Below, piece by piece: positions 50,886 to 62,500 of a stretch of DNA of 64,000 nt. The position numbers and the translations under genes were made by a program. Each line of letters begins with the position of its first letter. The stretch's first letter is position 1. Under the pieces are notes generated by a model, which saw only the letters and a list, made by a program, of their open reading frames with translations, was not told where the DNA came from and made no database searches. Source of the stretch: Pithys albifrons albifrons (Eukaryota > Chordata > Aves > Passeriformes > Thamnophilidae); the NCBI RefSeq assembly GCF_047495875.1, contig NC_092458.1, forward strand, positions 105,898,227-105,962,226, in the 5' to 3' direction.

Positions 50886-53800
50886 TTTGGCTGTTTCTCA
50901 AAGGCAGCTGTTCTTTATATAAACCTGTCACATTCGTCACTTCCCAGAGACACGAGTATATACATGACAGTATTCAGGAAGGAAGGCAGGGGATCCTTAG
51001 ATTTATTTTAATTTTTTTTACACTTATTCATTTATATTTATAGCACATGAAGCAAAGCAAAATAAACACTCTTTATCCTTGAAACCAAAGTATAGAGGGG
51101 AAGTTTGTGATTCTTTAGGGTTTCACTGAGATGTTGTATGGGTTTGCACCTTACACTCTAGAAAGTTCTTGCTCCACCTGCACTGATCCATTAGATATGA
51201 AGTATGTGTTTGTGTGCATGTGTATTTCACTTACTAATTAAAACTGGGTCATTTTCTTCCACTTCTTGTTTTCCTTTTCGAGTATTAGCTGGAAGGAAAG
51301 TGTCTCTTGGGATCCCAAGGGTTATAGAACAGATTTCGAGATATGCCTGCTGAATGCATTTAGAATGTATTAACAATATATATATATTGACTTCACATTT
51401 CAGTCAACATCAAAATTTATTGACCCTTGAGGTAAATATTAATCTCAGTCTTGACTCAATCAATACCTACCACTTGGTTCAATACGTCTTGATGATCATC
51501 TCAAGATAATTCAATATATACTTGATATGCAAGAAAGTTCATTACACTGTTACATGGGGTGTATGTACTATTCTTTCCATTTTATTGTAGGAGATAAGGG
51601 TTCTAAGTAGCATTTTGATAACTAGTATCATCTAGTTTTGAATGATATTTTTGATCATAATTAAAATAAAACATTCATAGATCTAATTAGCAAGCTTGGG
51701 GAATTAAGAGATCAGCATCAGAAAGTTTTGCTTAATAAAAAAATACAATAAAATGTCAAGGACAAAGTACAAAACTGTCATCTAAAAAAAATTATTTTTC
51801 AATACTAAAACTTCTTGTATTCACAAACAAATTTAAAATAGAAAAATTATAGTAATGTTCCATACATTTAGAAGACTGATCTATAGGTATAAAAACCTGT
51901 ACAATAAAATCCTAGGGAAAAAAAAAAGATTGTTTAAAAATGCAAGCCAATTTTTTCAACACTTTTCAAACAATAGGTCAAAAAAACCTCTCTTCACCAC
52001 CTGCCCACTGCAGCTGCTAAAGAAAAAAAGCCCTGTTACTGAATCTGTACACATTATTAGACTCTGAAAAGCACCTGAGTTCTGCTATGGATTGAGGAAC
52101 CTTATGTCCACTGAAGGTGCATTCTTAAATTGCTGAAGGAGTCAGAGACAGAATTTGGATTTGGTTAAAACAGGCTATCCCAAATTCAGTCTTTTGCTCA
52201 CTTTAGGGACTAAAGACTAATAACAGATGCTGAACCCAAACAGGTATCCCAGCACAGGACACTGAACTGCCTCCCTCCCCAGACCCTTTCTGTTACCCAT
52301 GTAAACTGGGTACATAAAGGACAAGTGAAAACTAATGGTATCTTCTGATGCCAAGAGAAAGGCTGCTTTGACTAAGGAGCACAAAGACAGTGACCCTCTC
52401 ACCTCACCTTACCCTGACCACGTTCCCCACATGTCTGGTGGGAACCCCTGACACCTTACAGGGCTCTCCACCCCACTCTTGCACAGGCTCCTACCTGTCT
52501 GGAAGTAAAATGGAGACACAACACAATTAAGCAACTTTACAAGAGTCATGGTTCAGGTTTACCCCATGGACCAAGACTGGCAAAACCTCTAAGACATTTA
52601 TTCGGTTAGAGAACCCACAGAAAAAAACAAACCCAAAATTTAGATTTCCCTGGTGTCTTGCTGAGAGCTAGGCTTGACATATGTTTTGTTTTATGAAAAA
52701 GTAAAATGTACATATTCATTTGTACACACACCCCGCTGAAGTTATATGTTGAAAAACCAATTTCAGATGATTTTTAAAAAGTTGTGTTTCTGAACTCAAG
52801 TTGGGATACGCATTTCATGTTTCTCATGGAACATAATAGCAAGACAAGAATGGTACCTTTTACCAAGAAAATTGCCTCCACCTCAGTTTTTGTTCAAGAA
52901 TGCAAAAATCAATGAGTTTTTGCAGACTGCATTATTTCTTTAACATCAAGGGGTAATTTGGAAGACAAATTCATGAATCACCTACCTGGATATCCTCAGC
53001 ACACTGTGCAAAACAGAGAGGCTTCTTAGAAGCAAGAGAAATTATAATATCTACCTTCAAACACAACATCATCTTTGCTATCAGAGGACTGAGTTTTCAG
53101 AATATGGTATTTCAAGATTTTTTAGCTCTGATTACACAGCTAATGAGTACTTTAAGCTTGAAATTCACAGGAAAATTGGTGTTGAAAATAGCAGCCCTGT
53201 AGCATTTTACTGTCCCTGTATTGATTTCCACTCTCAAGAAGATGAGCACACAGAGCACTCCAAATGCTTAGATATGTGAAAATATGGGGAAAATATGCCC
53301 AGATTATATATAAATATAGGCACCTGGAATTGAAGATGCACACAGATTTACTGTTTACTGCTCCACACCATCAGATGGTGAATGACAAGTAGTTCTTAGC
53401 TCCTAACTATGAACTCCCAGAAGTCAGAAGATTATTGCTGCCTGCAAGAACTAGGAGAGCAAGCCTATATTCAGCAAACCTCAAATTGCTAAAGCAAACT
53501 GTTTCGCCACTGTAAAGTTTCAGATTTATGGATCCCCTGGAAGATTAAGAACTAGTGATGAAGGTTCCATCTATTTATTAAGCAGGCCTGAAAAAGGGAT
53601 CAAAGCTGTAAACTAATGTACAAGAAGAAAATTAAGCTAGAAGCAGATAAAACTCCTCTTAGAACAATGAAAATACTCTGAATAGCAACTGGGATCCTGG
53701 TACACCTTAGGGATCATAATTTTCTGGTCCTTTCCTTTTTCTTCCATGCCCAGCTTTACCCCCTGACTTCTGTGGTTGTTAACAATAGAAAAACCTTTGC

Positions 53801-55170
53801 ATAATTACAGCACAGAAATAGGTTTGAGTCGAGAACTAGGACTGGATGCCTAAAAAAAAAAAAAAAGAAAAGGCATGTTACAAAAAATAGTCAGCAATTT
53901 GGTGATTAGAATAATAATTTTAATCCATTCCAAAGTGAATAAAAATAATTAGAGAAAAAGAGCTGTAGATTTTACCACTGCGATCAGGATTAGGGGGGAG
54001 AGGCTCAGCCCTAAATCATTATTAAGGCTTATTTGGCCCTAGTCTTCATTTTCTTCCTCTGAATCTCAAATCAATATGTCAGCAAAGACAAGAAAAATTG
54101 AAAGGTGGACAAGATTTGCCAGGGAAATACAGAAATGCCCCAGGTACACCTCATTTCTTCCTATTCCCAACACACTTTTCCATCATTGTCTTAAATCTTG
54201 GATTATGTACTTCTGACAGGACAACATCAAACCATTGTGGGAGACCCCAATGAGGCACTGTATTTTCAAAAAAACCCCAAAGGTCTCTGTGCTCTACCAG
54301 AGGTCAGTGATGCTGCCAGTGAAGCCTCATCAATAATTGCTACAAGGCAGGCTTACCTCAGAGCTTCCAACTTTCAGTACCAAATGTCTTACAAAAAGAT
54401 AAATCTGTTTGCTTAAAAACAAACAAGAAACCTAACAAAACCCAAATAAAAATACCCTCCACCCAAAACAGAAAGCACCAAAATATCTGTATAAATACAT
54501 ATTTTTAGTGATAAATTAGAAAGCTGTTCTTCTGTTTTAATCCCTAGTTAACAAATCAATAGGGTACCTTTTTGTAGCTGTCAATGATGGCATATCAGTC
54601 TGCGGTACCTACAGTACACAAAAAAAGCATCATTTTAGCCTTATGTTTTAAGATTACTTTGCACTTAAGATTAAATCAAGTCACTGATCCCTGCAGAGAC
54701 AATAGAGAATATGATAAGCAACCATTACAATTAACAAAATTATATACCTAAAATTTTTTAATGGAGTTATGAAGTCCAAATGAATCAAGGCTTTGACCTG
54801 TAAGTGCATGTTCTGTCAAAGGGTGATACGAGGTATAAATTAGAGTCATGCACTATGCAACAATATTGGATGTTATGCCTTGAAGATGGAACAAGGCTAC
54901 TAGAAACTACTGGAAGACCCAGATTTAACCATTCCTCAAAGTAGTTCATGCATTCAAACCATTATTGATGAAAAATAAAAAACCTGTTTCAGAAATATTT
55001 GTTTCTGAATTTTGACTTCCCCTCAGTTTCAGCAGAATAGATCAAACCAAACAGCACAGAGGTGATACATTTCAAACCACAAGTGGTGCCACATGTAGCG
55101 GCACATGCCAAGGCAATACCACAAACCAAGATGCACTGGTTAAGACCCAAAGGGTTCATCATGTGCACAG

Positions 55171-55214
55171 TATAGGCACATGGGAGTATAGGCACATGAG
55201 AATATAGGCACACC
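55171..55214 (+). repeat. Tandem repeat, 16 bp, nearly 3 copies
   Basis: TATAGGCACATGGGAG at 55171-55186 is followed by TATAGGCACATGAGAA at 55187-55202 and the partial copy TATAGGCACACC at 55203-55214. This is a small minisatellite with few mismatches. Confidence 0.92.
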
Positions 55215-58200
55215 AACTGAGGTGGGCTGGTCATTAGCTGTAACAAAAAGGCAGTGGTTATTTATGGATTTTAGGCTAAAGAGAAGTTTGCAAATAAATC
55301 TGTTGTCATAAATATTATCTTCTGGTTTAGACAAATAAATAGACAAAATTGAGGTCTTGCATTGTTTAGCCATTTTTCTTCCCTGGATTTAAGTCCTGGA
55401 TTTCAGTGCACAAATAACCAGACACAAAGATAATTTTACAGAAGAGAATAATTAATCAATTAGGCTGATAAAAAATTTAGTTAACAATTATTAATCAATA
55501 ACAATCTTCTGAATTGCAACAAGATCACATTCAAAAAGAGGTGGCAGACTAGAAATGAGGAGTTTGGAGATGTCATACATGAAAAAATAAAACTCAAAGG
55601 AATAGAAGGACTGTAGAAACCCGGGCATCTCACTATTCATATCATACTTACACACTCCTGATATAAATTTACATTATACAAAAGCATAAAAAATAGGAAA
55701 TAATGTATACTTAAACCAAATGATGAACATAGTTGTAAGTATTAAATGAATATATAATGAAGATACAGGTTTGCTATCTATAAGTGAAAAAAGAGTTTGG
55801 AATGGTTGGCTGCATTAATAGAGTTTCAAGAGGAGGGCCTCAAAGAGGTTTGCTATTATCTTAGCAAATCCCTAAATTTTGAGTACATGTTTTCCTCCAA
55901 AAAAGATTTGTATCATATTACACAGGATGCACATGCAGCTACAGCTTCTGATGGCATGGAAGAAAAAAGGTGCAACTAAATATGTGGGAGGCAGAGGAAG
56001 GGCATGCCCAGTCAAAGATAAATTATCAAAGCTCCTGCCAAATCACTTCCAGGAAGTGAACATGGTTATTCAAATAAGGTGGTTGGATCAGCATATTTCT
56101 TGCTTTTATGATGAACTTAGAAACTTTCAGTGTCAAAAGCACTTTTTTGTAACCACATGAAGGCTGGGCAATTCTGTTCCTTTGTGTAAAAGATCAGCAC
56201 ATGTTACAGAGGAATTGAAAGAAAATCAAATAGAAGAAGTGAGAACAGGGAACAGTGCCCCTGTGAAATTGGTGCATTAGTTAAAATATGAACCGAATGG
56301 AGAAAAAACTTCTGTGGAAACAGTGAAGAAAAGGCTACCCTGACACAAAGTAGGCTTACAGTTGGTTTACAATGGCTAGAAAAAGTATAAGCATGACTAT
56401 CTTAAATTAATGTTATCCCTTTTCTAAGATAACCTTAATGGGACTTACTGCAATTAGACAGAAACCTTCATTCACTTATTACAGGTTATGAAATGCATTT
56501 CACAGTGATTCCCCTGTGATGAGCGGTTTACTGGGTACCCAGCAGTAAAACACAGAACAGGCAAGTCACAGCTAGACCTCATCATCTTCAACGCATAAGA
56601 CAGTCAGAAAATGTTTTTAAAATAATAAAATATAGATTTAAAGAAGCTACAAATTTAAAAGAGCTACAGATTTTGCTATACTCTGTAGAATTCCAGAGCA
56701 GCACTTCTGAAGGTTTTACTTACTTTTTTCCCTTTTGCAGAAAACCAGAAGCCTTGAGTGATTCAGTGCCATAGGATTTGCTTTAATGTTCCTAAACTAA
56801 CACTAAGCCTGCACCAAGAAACAAAAAGTACAGAGATACCACAAAAGAAACCATATGGTAACAATGCAAAACTTTTGTTGGACAACCAGATGTTGCCTGT
56901 GAATAAACAAATGAGTGATACCTTTACAGAAAGAAGGGAGGAGGTGACAAGTTGACTGTTTCTCAGAGTAGATCTAAGTATGGCAATGAAATAGGTGAAT
57001 CTCAGAACAGAGGATACCGAGACTGAATTTAACAAAGACTCAAAACTGTAGTGCACCTCCATCATTGGATTCATGCAGGTCTGCACAGCAAAGCACGGCA
57101 CCTCAGAGTATGACATCAGGGTTTCTACAAACATTTAATATTCCATAACAGCTTAATTATCTTGAATTGTTAATAGGTACAGTCATATATGGGCAAGAAA
57201 CCTGCATGGTCATTACCTCTGTGCAGTTCTCTCAGCACCTGTTCAGGCAGTGACTGACGTGACACTTCCTGAACACAGACCACCTCTGCCAGATTCCTTG
57301 GCTCTGAAGGAATACTGGAAAAGAGAATGGAAGAGAAAATCCAGATGTGAAAAGAAGAGAAAAGGAGAGAATGTGAAAGCAACCCTCACATCTTCTTCCC
57401 CCAATCCTCCATCTTTCATAAATATGATATGTCAAGGAATTTCATGACACATACAAAGCTGCCTCACCAGTGTTCTTGAGAAGGACCAGATAAGGGCCTA
57501 TGTGAATGGGGAAGGGGAGAGCATAAAGCAAAGCCTACACAGCCTCGTAGCTCACACAAAGCACATCTGCTGAACAACTAGACTCGAGCATGTTCTTTGG
57601 GGACTAGACTTCCAGAAAAAAATTCTCAGTATAATAGAAAGTAGTTAGATGAAATTGATAACTTTCATGATGGGATCACAGAACAATCAGAAGCAGAAGA
57701 TCTTGTTTCCTTTTCCTAAAGGAGTTGCTCAAACTTCAAGCTAAATTCCCTATATTTCAAAGTATATGGAATAGGAAATTGAAGCAAAAGAATTTTAAAA
57801 GAGATCTCTGTTGTCATCATGCCTCTGCAGGGCACGCTTCTTATCTCAGGGTTATTATCATTAAGCAGCCTACATTGCAGAAGTCATTTATCCTTATGGT
57901 ATAAATCATCACATATTCAATTATTCTTTACTGCAAATGTTACGAAAAAATCAGCAGTAAAGAAATTCTCATTGCATTTCAGACACTCCTCCAGATCATA
58001 CAAAGTTCAGATTGTTGTTTTCTGGGGTAATAAGCAACAACTGGAAAAAATGCTGAAAATAGAAGGGTCATATACAACTATTTCTGACCATTTTTGTCAT
58101 AGACTTTCACCTACTGCTTCAAGGAGGACTGGTAGAGTCATCCATACTACTGTGAACCAGAAAAAATAGTTTTGTAAGGATTTGGCAGTCAAGGGAAATC

Positions 58201-58288
58201 TAAGTAGAAATAAGCCTACAGACTTACATGTAGTAGTCTTGCTGGCATGCTCACAATTCCATTTGTACTGAATTTTTTAGATGGGGAA

Positions 58289-58298
58289 GGGGGGGGGG
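58289..58298 (+). repeat. G10 homopolymer
   Basis: Ten consecutive G, preceded by GGGGAA. A single long G run is unusual in this AT-rich region. Confidence 0.9.
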
Positions 58299-58632
58299 AT
58301 TCAACTTCTCTTCATACCAGAGCACCAGATTTATTTTGTATCATTTCACCTGGCATGCTATTCCGACCCTGCACAGGGTAAAGAGGCTTCTGTCTTTGAA
58401 TTTCAAATAGTTGCTGGTTTAGTTTTCAGTGCCTCAGAAACACTCTGTTTAAAACTTGAAGGTTGAAATGTATGGTATCACTTTCCTCCTCTCCTTTTCA
58501 AGTCCTCAACAGATCTGCCAAGAAGAGCATACCTGTTCATAGCAAATAATATCCCAATAGATAGGACACTCTCCAAGGCTGTGTAAAACGGGCTGAAATC
58601 CATATCTACCAGATTTCTTTGGATTCCCTTTC

Positions 58633-58638
58633 ACCTAT
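58633..58638. repeat. Probable target-site duplication, left copy (ACCTAT)
   Basis: ACCTAT precedes the TG that opens the LTR and recurs exactly at 59048-59053. Six bases is the size known for ERVK insertions. A chance match cannot be excluded. Confidence 0.5.
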
Positions 58639-58947
58639 TGTTGTGAGATTGCTTGCAAAAAGTTAATTTCTGAGCAGTCCAAACTGCTTCAGCTCCGTGA
58701 GAATCATGCTGATACTTCAGCCCGCAAGGACACACACCTGCTGTTTGTCCGGTAGGCGTCGGTCAATCCTTGCAAGTGTTTTCATGAGAACGTCTCAACT
58801 GCCTTCGTGATCTCCGGACATGGACCTCAAAACATCAGGTTGAGATAATACAAACACTGGACTTGTGAGAGATAGGCTTTTAACCAATTAGAAGTTCTAG
58901 GGTGTTGGTGTGAGACCTTTTTAGCCAATAAGATGTACCTCTAACCC

Positions 58948-58955
58948 TATATAAA
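58948..58955 (+). promoter_or_regulatory. LTR TATA box (TATATAAA)
   Basis: It lies 18 bp downstream of the AGCCAATA element and would place initiation near 58975-58982. It is a relic promoter of the LTR. Whether it is still used cannot be told from sequence. Confidence 0.6.
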
Positions 58956-58970
58956 CCGTGTGCTGTGTGA

Positions 58971-58976
58971 AATAAA
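58971..58976 (+). promoter_or_regulatory. LTR polyadenylation signal (AATAAA)
   Basis: The hexamer starts only 16 bp after the TATA box, so it lies at or before the expected start site. The implied R region would be short, with cleavage around 58990-59005. Confidence 0.55.
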
Positions 58977-59047
58977 AGGTCTTCACTTTGAATCTCATAG
59001 ATTTGTACTGTGAAGTCCTTTCTCTCCACGAAAGTTTGTTTACTTTA

Positions 59048-59053
59048 ACCTAT
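59048..59053. repeat. Probable target-site duplication, right copy (ACCTAT)
   Basis: Exact partner of 58633-58638. Confidence 0.5.
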
Positions 59054-59229
59054 GATAGCCAAGACACCTCCTTGTTTTGTTGCTTTCCTCCACTTATTTT
59101 CCAGTGTGGAGTCATTTCCATCCAAAATCACTCAGACAAGTACATGGCAACAAATAATTTTTCAAGGGAGTGATCTAACTATATCCAGTGCCCTGATCTG
59201 CACTCACTGATAAACCTTCAGAAAAACCC

Positions 59230-59570
59230 ATGGACAGCCCCACATGTGCTTTGTGGCCATGGACAAGCAGCGCAACGCCCTCAAAGGCAGCTTTACATGT
59301 GGCAGTTTCAGTGAGCCCAATGCTGCTCTACCAGGAATCTGCAAGAACTTTGCCAATCACATCAGTGGGGGCAAGGAAAATACCTTTGTGAGTAAACCAG
59401 GGAAGGAAATCAATTCTGTTCTAAGCCAAACCCATAGGTTCTATTGTACTTTAGATGGCCCTCTTTGAATGAATGTTGACAAAGCTGTTGAGTTTGAAAC
59501 CCTGGCAAAGGAGTCCCTCTGTGCTCGCTAAGAAAAGTTCTCACATTCACTGCCACTCACTTAGGTTCAA
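59230..59570 (+). pseudogene. Coding-like relic, unidentified
   Basis: A GC-richer patch with coding-like codon use opens at the ATG at 59244 (MCFVAMDKQRNALKG...) and stays open for 74 codons to the stop at 59466-59468. After the stop the same frame reads on in a coding-like way (NVDKAVEFETLAKESLCA) to a second stop near 59529-59531. Read-through of single stops suggests a decayed protein-coding sequence, perhaps a processed pseudogene or an old retroelement remnant. I do not recognise the family. No intron boundaries, poly(A) tail or flanking duplication were identified. It could also be chance. Confidence 0.35.
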
Positions 59571-62500
59571 GATAAAAAAAGCATACCAGAATCCTGCCAA
59601 TAGTTATCTATTTATATTTGGAAATTCAATATTTTTCTATGAACACAATATTATTGAGGGGGAAATCTTGCCAGCCAAAAATGAAGATGATTGTTCTATT
59701 TAGAATAGAGAAATATTTAATTTCTCTTACCACTTATTCATATTTCTCCTTTCTATTTACTTCAATTAAACACCCTTTAGGCTCACAAGGCCAAAGGGAA
59801 GGTGGTTTCTCCCTCTGCGTTTTTGAAGTACAAATAGAAATTGCTCTCCAGGCAGATTTTTCCAATGCCCACAGCTTTGCTCTTTACTTAAATAAAAGGC
59901 CTTCAAAAGACAACTGTGTATGATGGTTCACCATAGATTTGAGATTTCTCTAACAACATTCCTACAGTGCTCCAGTTTGGAGTGTTTTTTGGTCAAAATC
60001 TCAGCTGTTATTTTCATCCAGCCATAGATGTCAAGATAAGGGGAGTACACCTTGGAACTTGATATTGGAGTCACACACATCATCAAGGATGTAGGAGGGG
60101 TCATCCTATTCTGACTTTGTAGTTAACAGAGATTGTCACAGCACCCACTGAAGTTCTCTTTATGCATATTTTTAAATTCCAGGCCAAGATCTTTTTTCAC
60201 TATTTAATTTAATGTCACACCCTCAGCTTCTAAATATATTTTTAAGCCAAAGTGTTTCAAAGGGCATTTTCAGTAATATGAAATGGAAGCTAAATAGGTG
60301 TTGCTCTGTGAAATTATATATTCCCTAAAACTGTTTCCATTGGGTATTATAAAGGCTCAGCAAGCAAACTCTCAGGAGGCATAACTAGGTAATGCATCAA
60401 CAAAGACACATGAAAACAAGAGGCAGCTGGGCTATTATCAAGAAATGAAGCAGAAGGCATTGAAAGTATAGGGTGTGAGTTAGAAGAAAAGAGCAATTTG
60501 GCTCAATAAAAGGAACAGCAGCATCTGCATCTAAACTGGAAAGCAAGAACAGCCATTAAAAAAAAAAAAAGTGAATATCTATTTCTCATTGTATAACAGT
60601 CTCGCTGCAACCAGAGCACTGAGCAAAGACTATGCCTGAAGGGCTCTTCAAAGCAAAAAATTTCCAGACATAGTTTCACCTTGACTGAAACCAGCAAGAG
60701 TTTTGGGGTCTGGGCACCTCTGAGGGAGGCGGTGTGAGCTCTGAAGCTCTGTGTTGATATCCACTTGGGGGCACAGTTGTACTTGCATGAAGACCCATTG
60801 AGCTGAATGGTTCTAAAGCCCTCCCTCAAATCCTGCTAACAATATCAGGGCATCTACTTAGTTACCTTGGTACAGAATTTGGTACTCTTCTTCGTCTTTT
60901 TTTTTTAATGATTTTTAACCAACTTTTTGTTGTCACCATAACAAGGGTTGTTTTTTCATCTAAACTGGTCTCATAACCATAGCATCAGGGAGTTCAGAGG
61001 GAAACAATTAATTAAGATACTAGCTGCCTCAATTTTTATTTTCAATGTATTAAAACAAAATTAGAAGAGACACTGACTAACCTATACCAGAGATCTCTGG
61101 TGCAAGGATACAATAAAGAATTCAACATCAGCAGATCTATAACATTAAATATTACACTTATTAAAATTTGTATTAATAGTCATACAAATGTGACATTCAT
61201 TTGACTTGAACTGTGGAAACATGTTTGAAGTTTATGAGCACTTTGTGTTCAGAACATTGAATTCATTTCTGGACATTCAGTACTGAAAAAATCCCAAGCA
61301 AACAAATTGGAAAGAATTACAACCATGCAGATCCAGTACCTAATTCTATAAATAATTTCTCCCTCCTAGTGTATTCCACATCCAAGAAAAACAAAGGAAA
61401 TAAAAATTCAGTCGGAAGACAACAAAAGATGAAGGTAAAAACTTAAATAATTTACCAAAAGCATCTGAGAGCAAGAATATGATTAGTGCTTACATTGCAG
61501 TGCTTTTGGACTGATTTGTTGTAATGTAGTGAAAAGCAGGGCTTGACCCTCAGTCTCCTAGTTATGGTAACTACAAGTCTGTTTTGGTTCCTTCAAACCC
61601 TTTGGTAGAACTACTTCCCAAACAAACTTCCTACATCTCTCCTTAGCCCACAGCATGGACATCATCAGATGAAGCACCTGCTCTTTGCTTCTCAGTGTCT
61701 TTCATAGACAAGGACAGAGACTGACTTGAATTTAGTGAAGGCTCCCATGGTCAGACAGAGTCTGCACAAGACACTTATCTAGCACTTGACCCAGGACTGC
61801 AGGAGAGCAAACACCCTCTTCTGACTGATTTAATCTTTCATACAGAAAAGGGTCAATTCAGCCTGTTACAGAAAATTATTGCCTTAAACATAGCACCAGG
61901 TAGATGTGTTTCAAAGAGTACCCAACTACCTTTTAGTCCAACCTATAAGTCAGCTTTTTGCATTTCATCGTTCGCTGCCTATGAATTTTTCCTTTCTATA
62001 TAGTTACTGGGTATACCTATCTCAGGTTAACAAAAGCACTCTATACGTGTACCCAAAGCCCAGAAAACTATATATATGGCTTAGTAAATCCCAGATAGGA
62101 GAAATGTCACATTTTCAGCTCTTACAGTAAATGCTTCATTCAAGGAAAGATAAAAGAACAAGACCCACCTTTTTATTCACCAGACCACAAGACCTAATGG
62201 TAAACTGCCTTGAATCAACCTCTTTTCCTTACTTACCTACATTTTTTGTATTTCCCAGCTTTCCTTTCTTACAATCATAGTTGTAGTCTTTTTAAACTGC
62301 TGTGTTTAGTGTGCAGCAAGAGATGAAAAAGTAATTAGAGGATCCATTAAAGCTTTATATGCTTCAGGTTCATGATATATATACTCAACCTCAAAATATC
62401 GCAGACCACAGACAGCTGCTGATCAAACTATTGCCTCAATGTTAAACTGCAGAATGGAGGCCAATTTCCAGCCTTCAGATAATGCATCTCTGTCTACTAA

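Larger units (their letters stand above)
50886..58632. other. Unique DNA, no gene seen
   Basis: No exon, RNA gene or clear dispersed repeat was recognised. Open frames reach 123 codons (minus strand, 56763-57134) without a domain. Simple features: alternating AT near 51377-51390, a 16-bp triple repeat at 55171-55214, A/C-rich DNA at about 54412-54475, a 14-A run near 53853 and purine-rich DNA at about 57315-57372. A G10 run lies at 58289-58298. Confidence 0.5.
58639..59047 (+). mobile_element. Solo LTR, ERVK-like, about 409 bp
   Basis: The block is CpG-rich compared with its flanks (GTCCGGTAGGCGTCGGTC near 58747-58764, several more) and has the promoter layout of a retroviral LTR on the plus strand: CCAAT boxes (TAACCAATTAG near 58881-58891 and AGCCAATA at 58923-58930), TATATAAA at 58948-58955 and AATAAA at 58971-58976, followed by GAAGTCCTTTCTCTCC-type sequence near the end. 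It opens TGTTGTGAG. The right end is set from the ACCTAT repeat and reads CTTTA rather than the canonical CA, so the end may be mutated or set a few bases off. No internal retroviral sequence was recognised on either side. The ERVK label rests on general resemblance and the 6-bp repeat. Confidence 0.72.

Noticed and set aside
51375..51392. AT palindrome as a regulatory site
   Set aside because: It is a plain alternating AT run, expected in AT-rich DNA.
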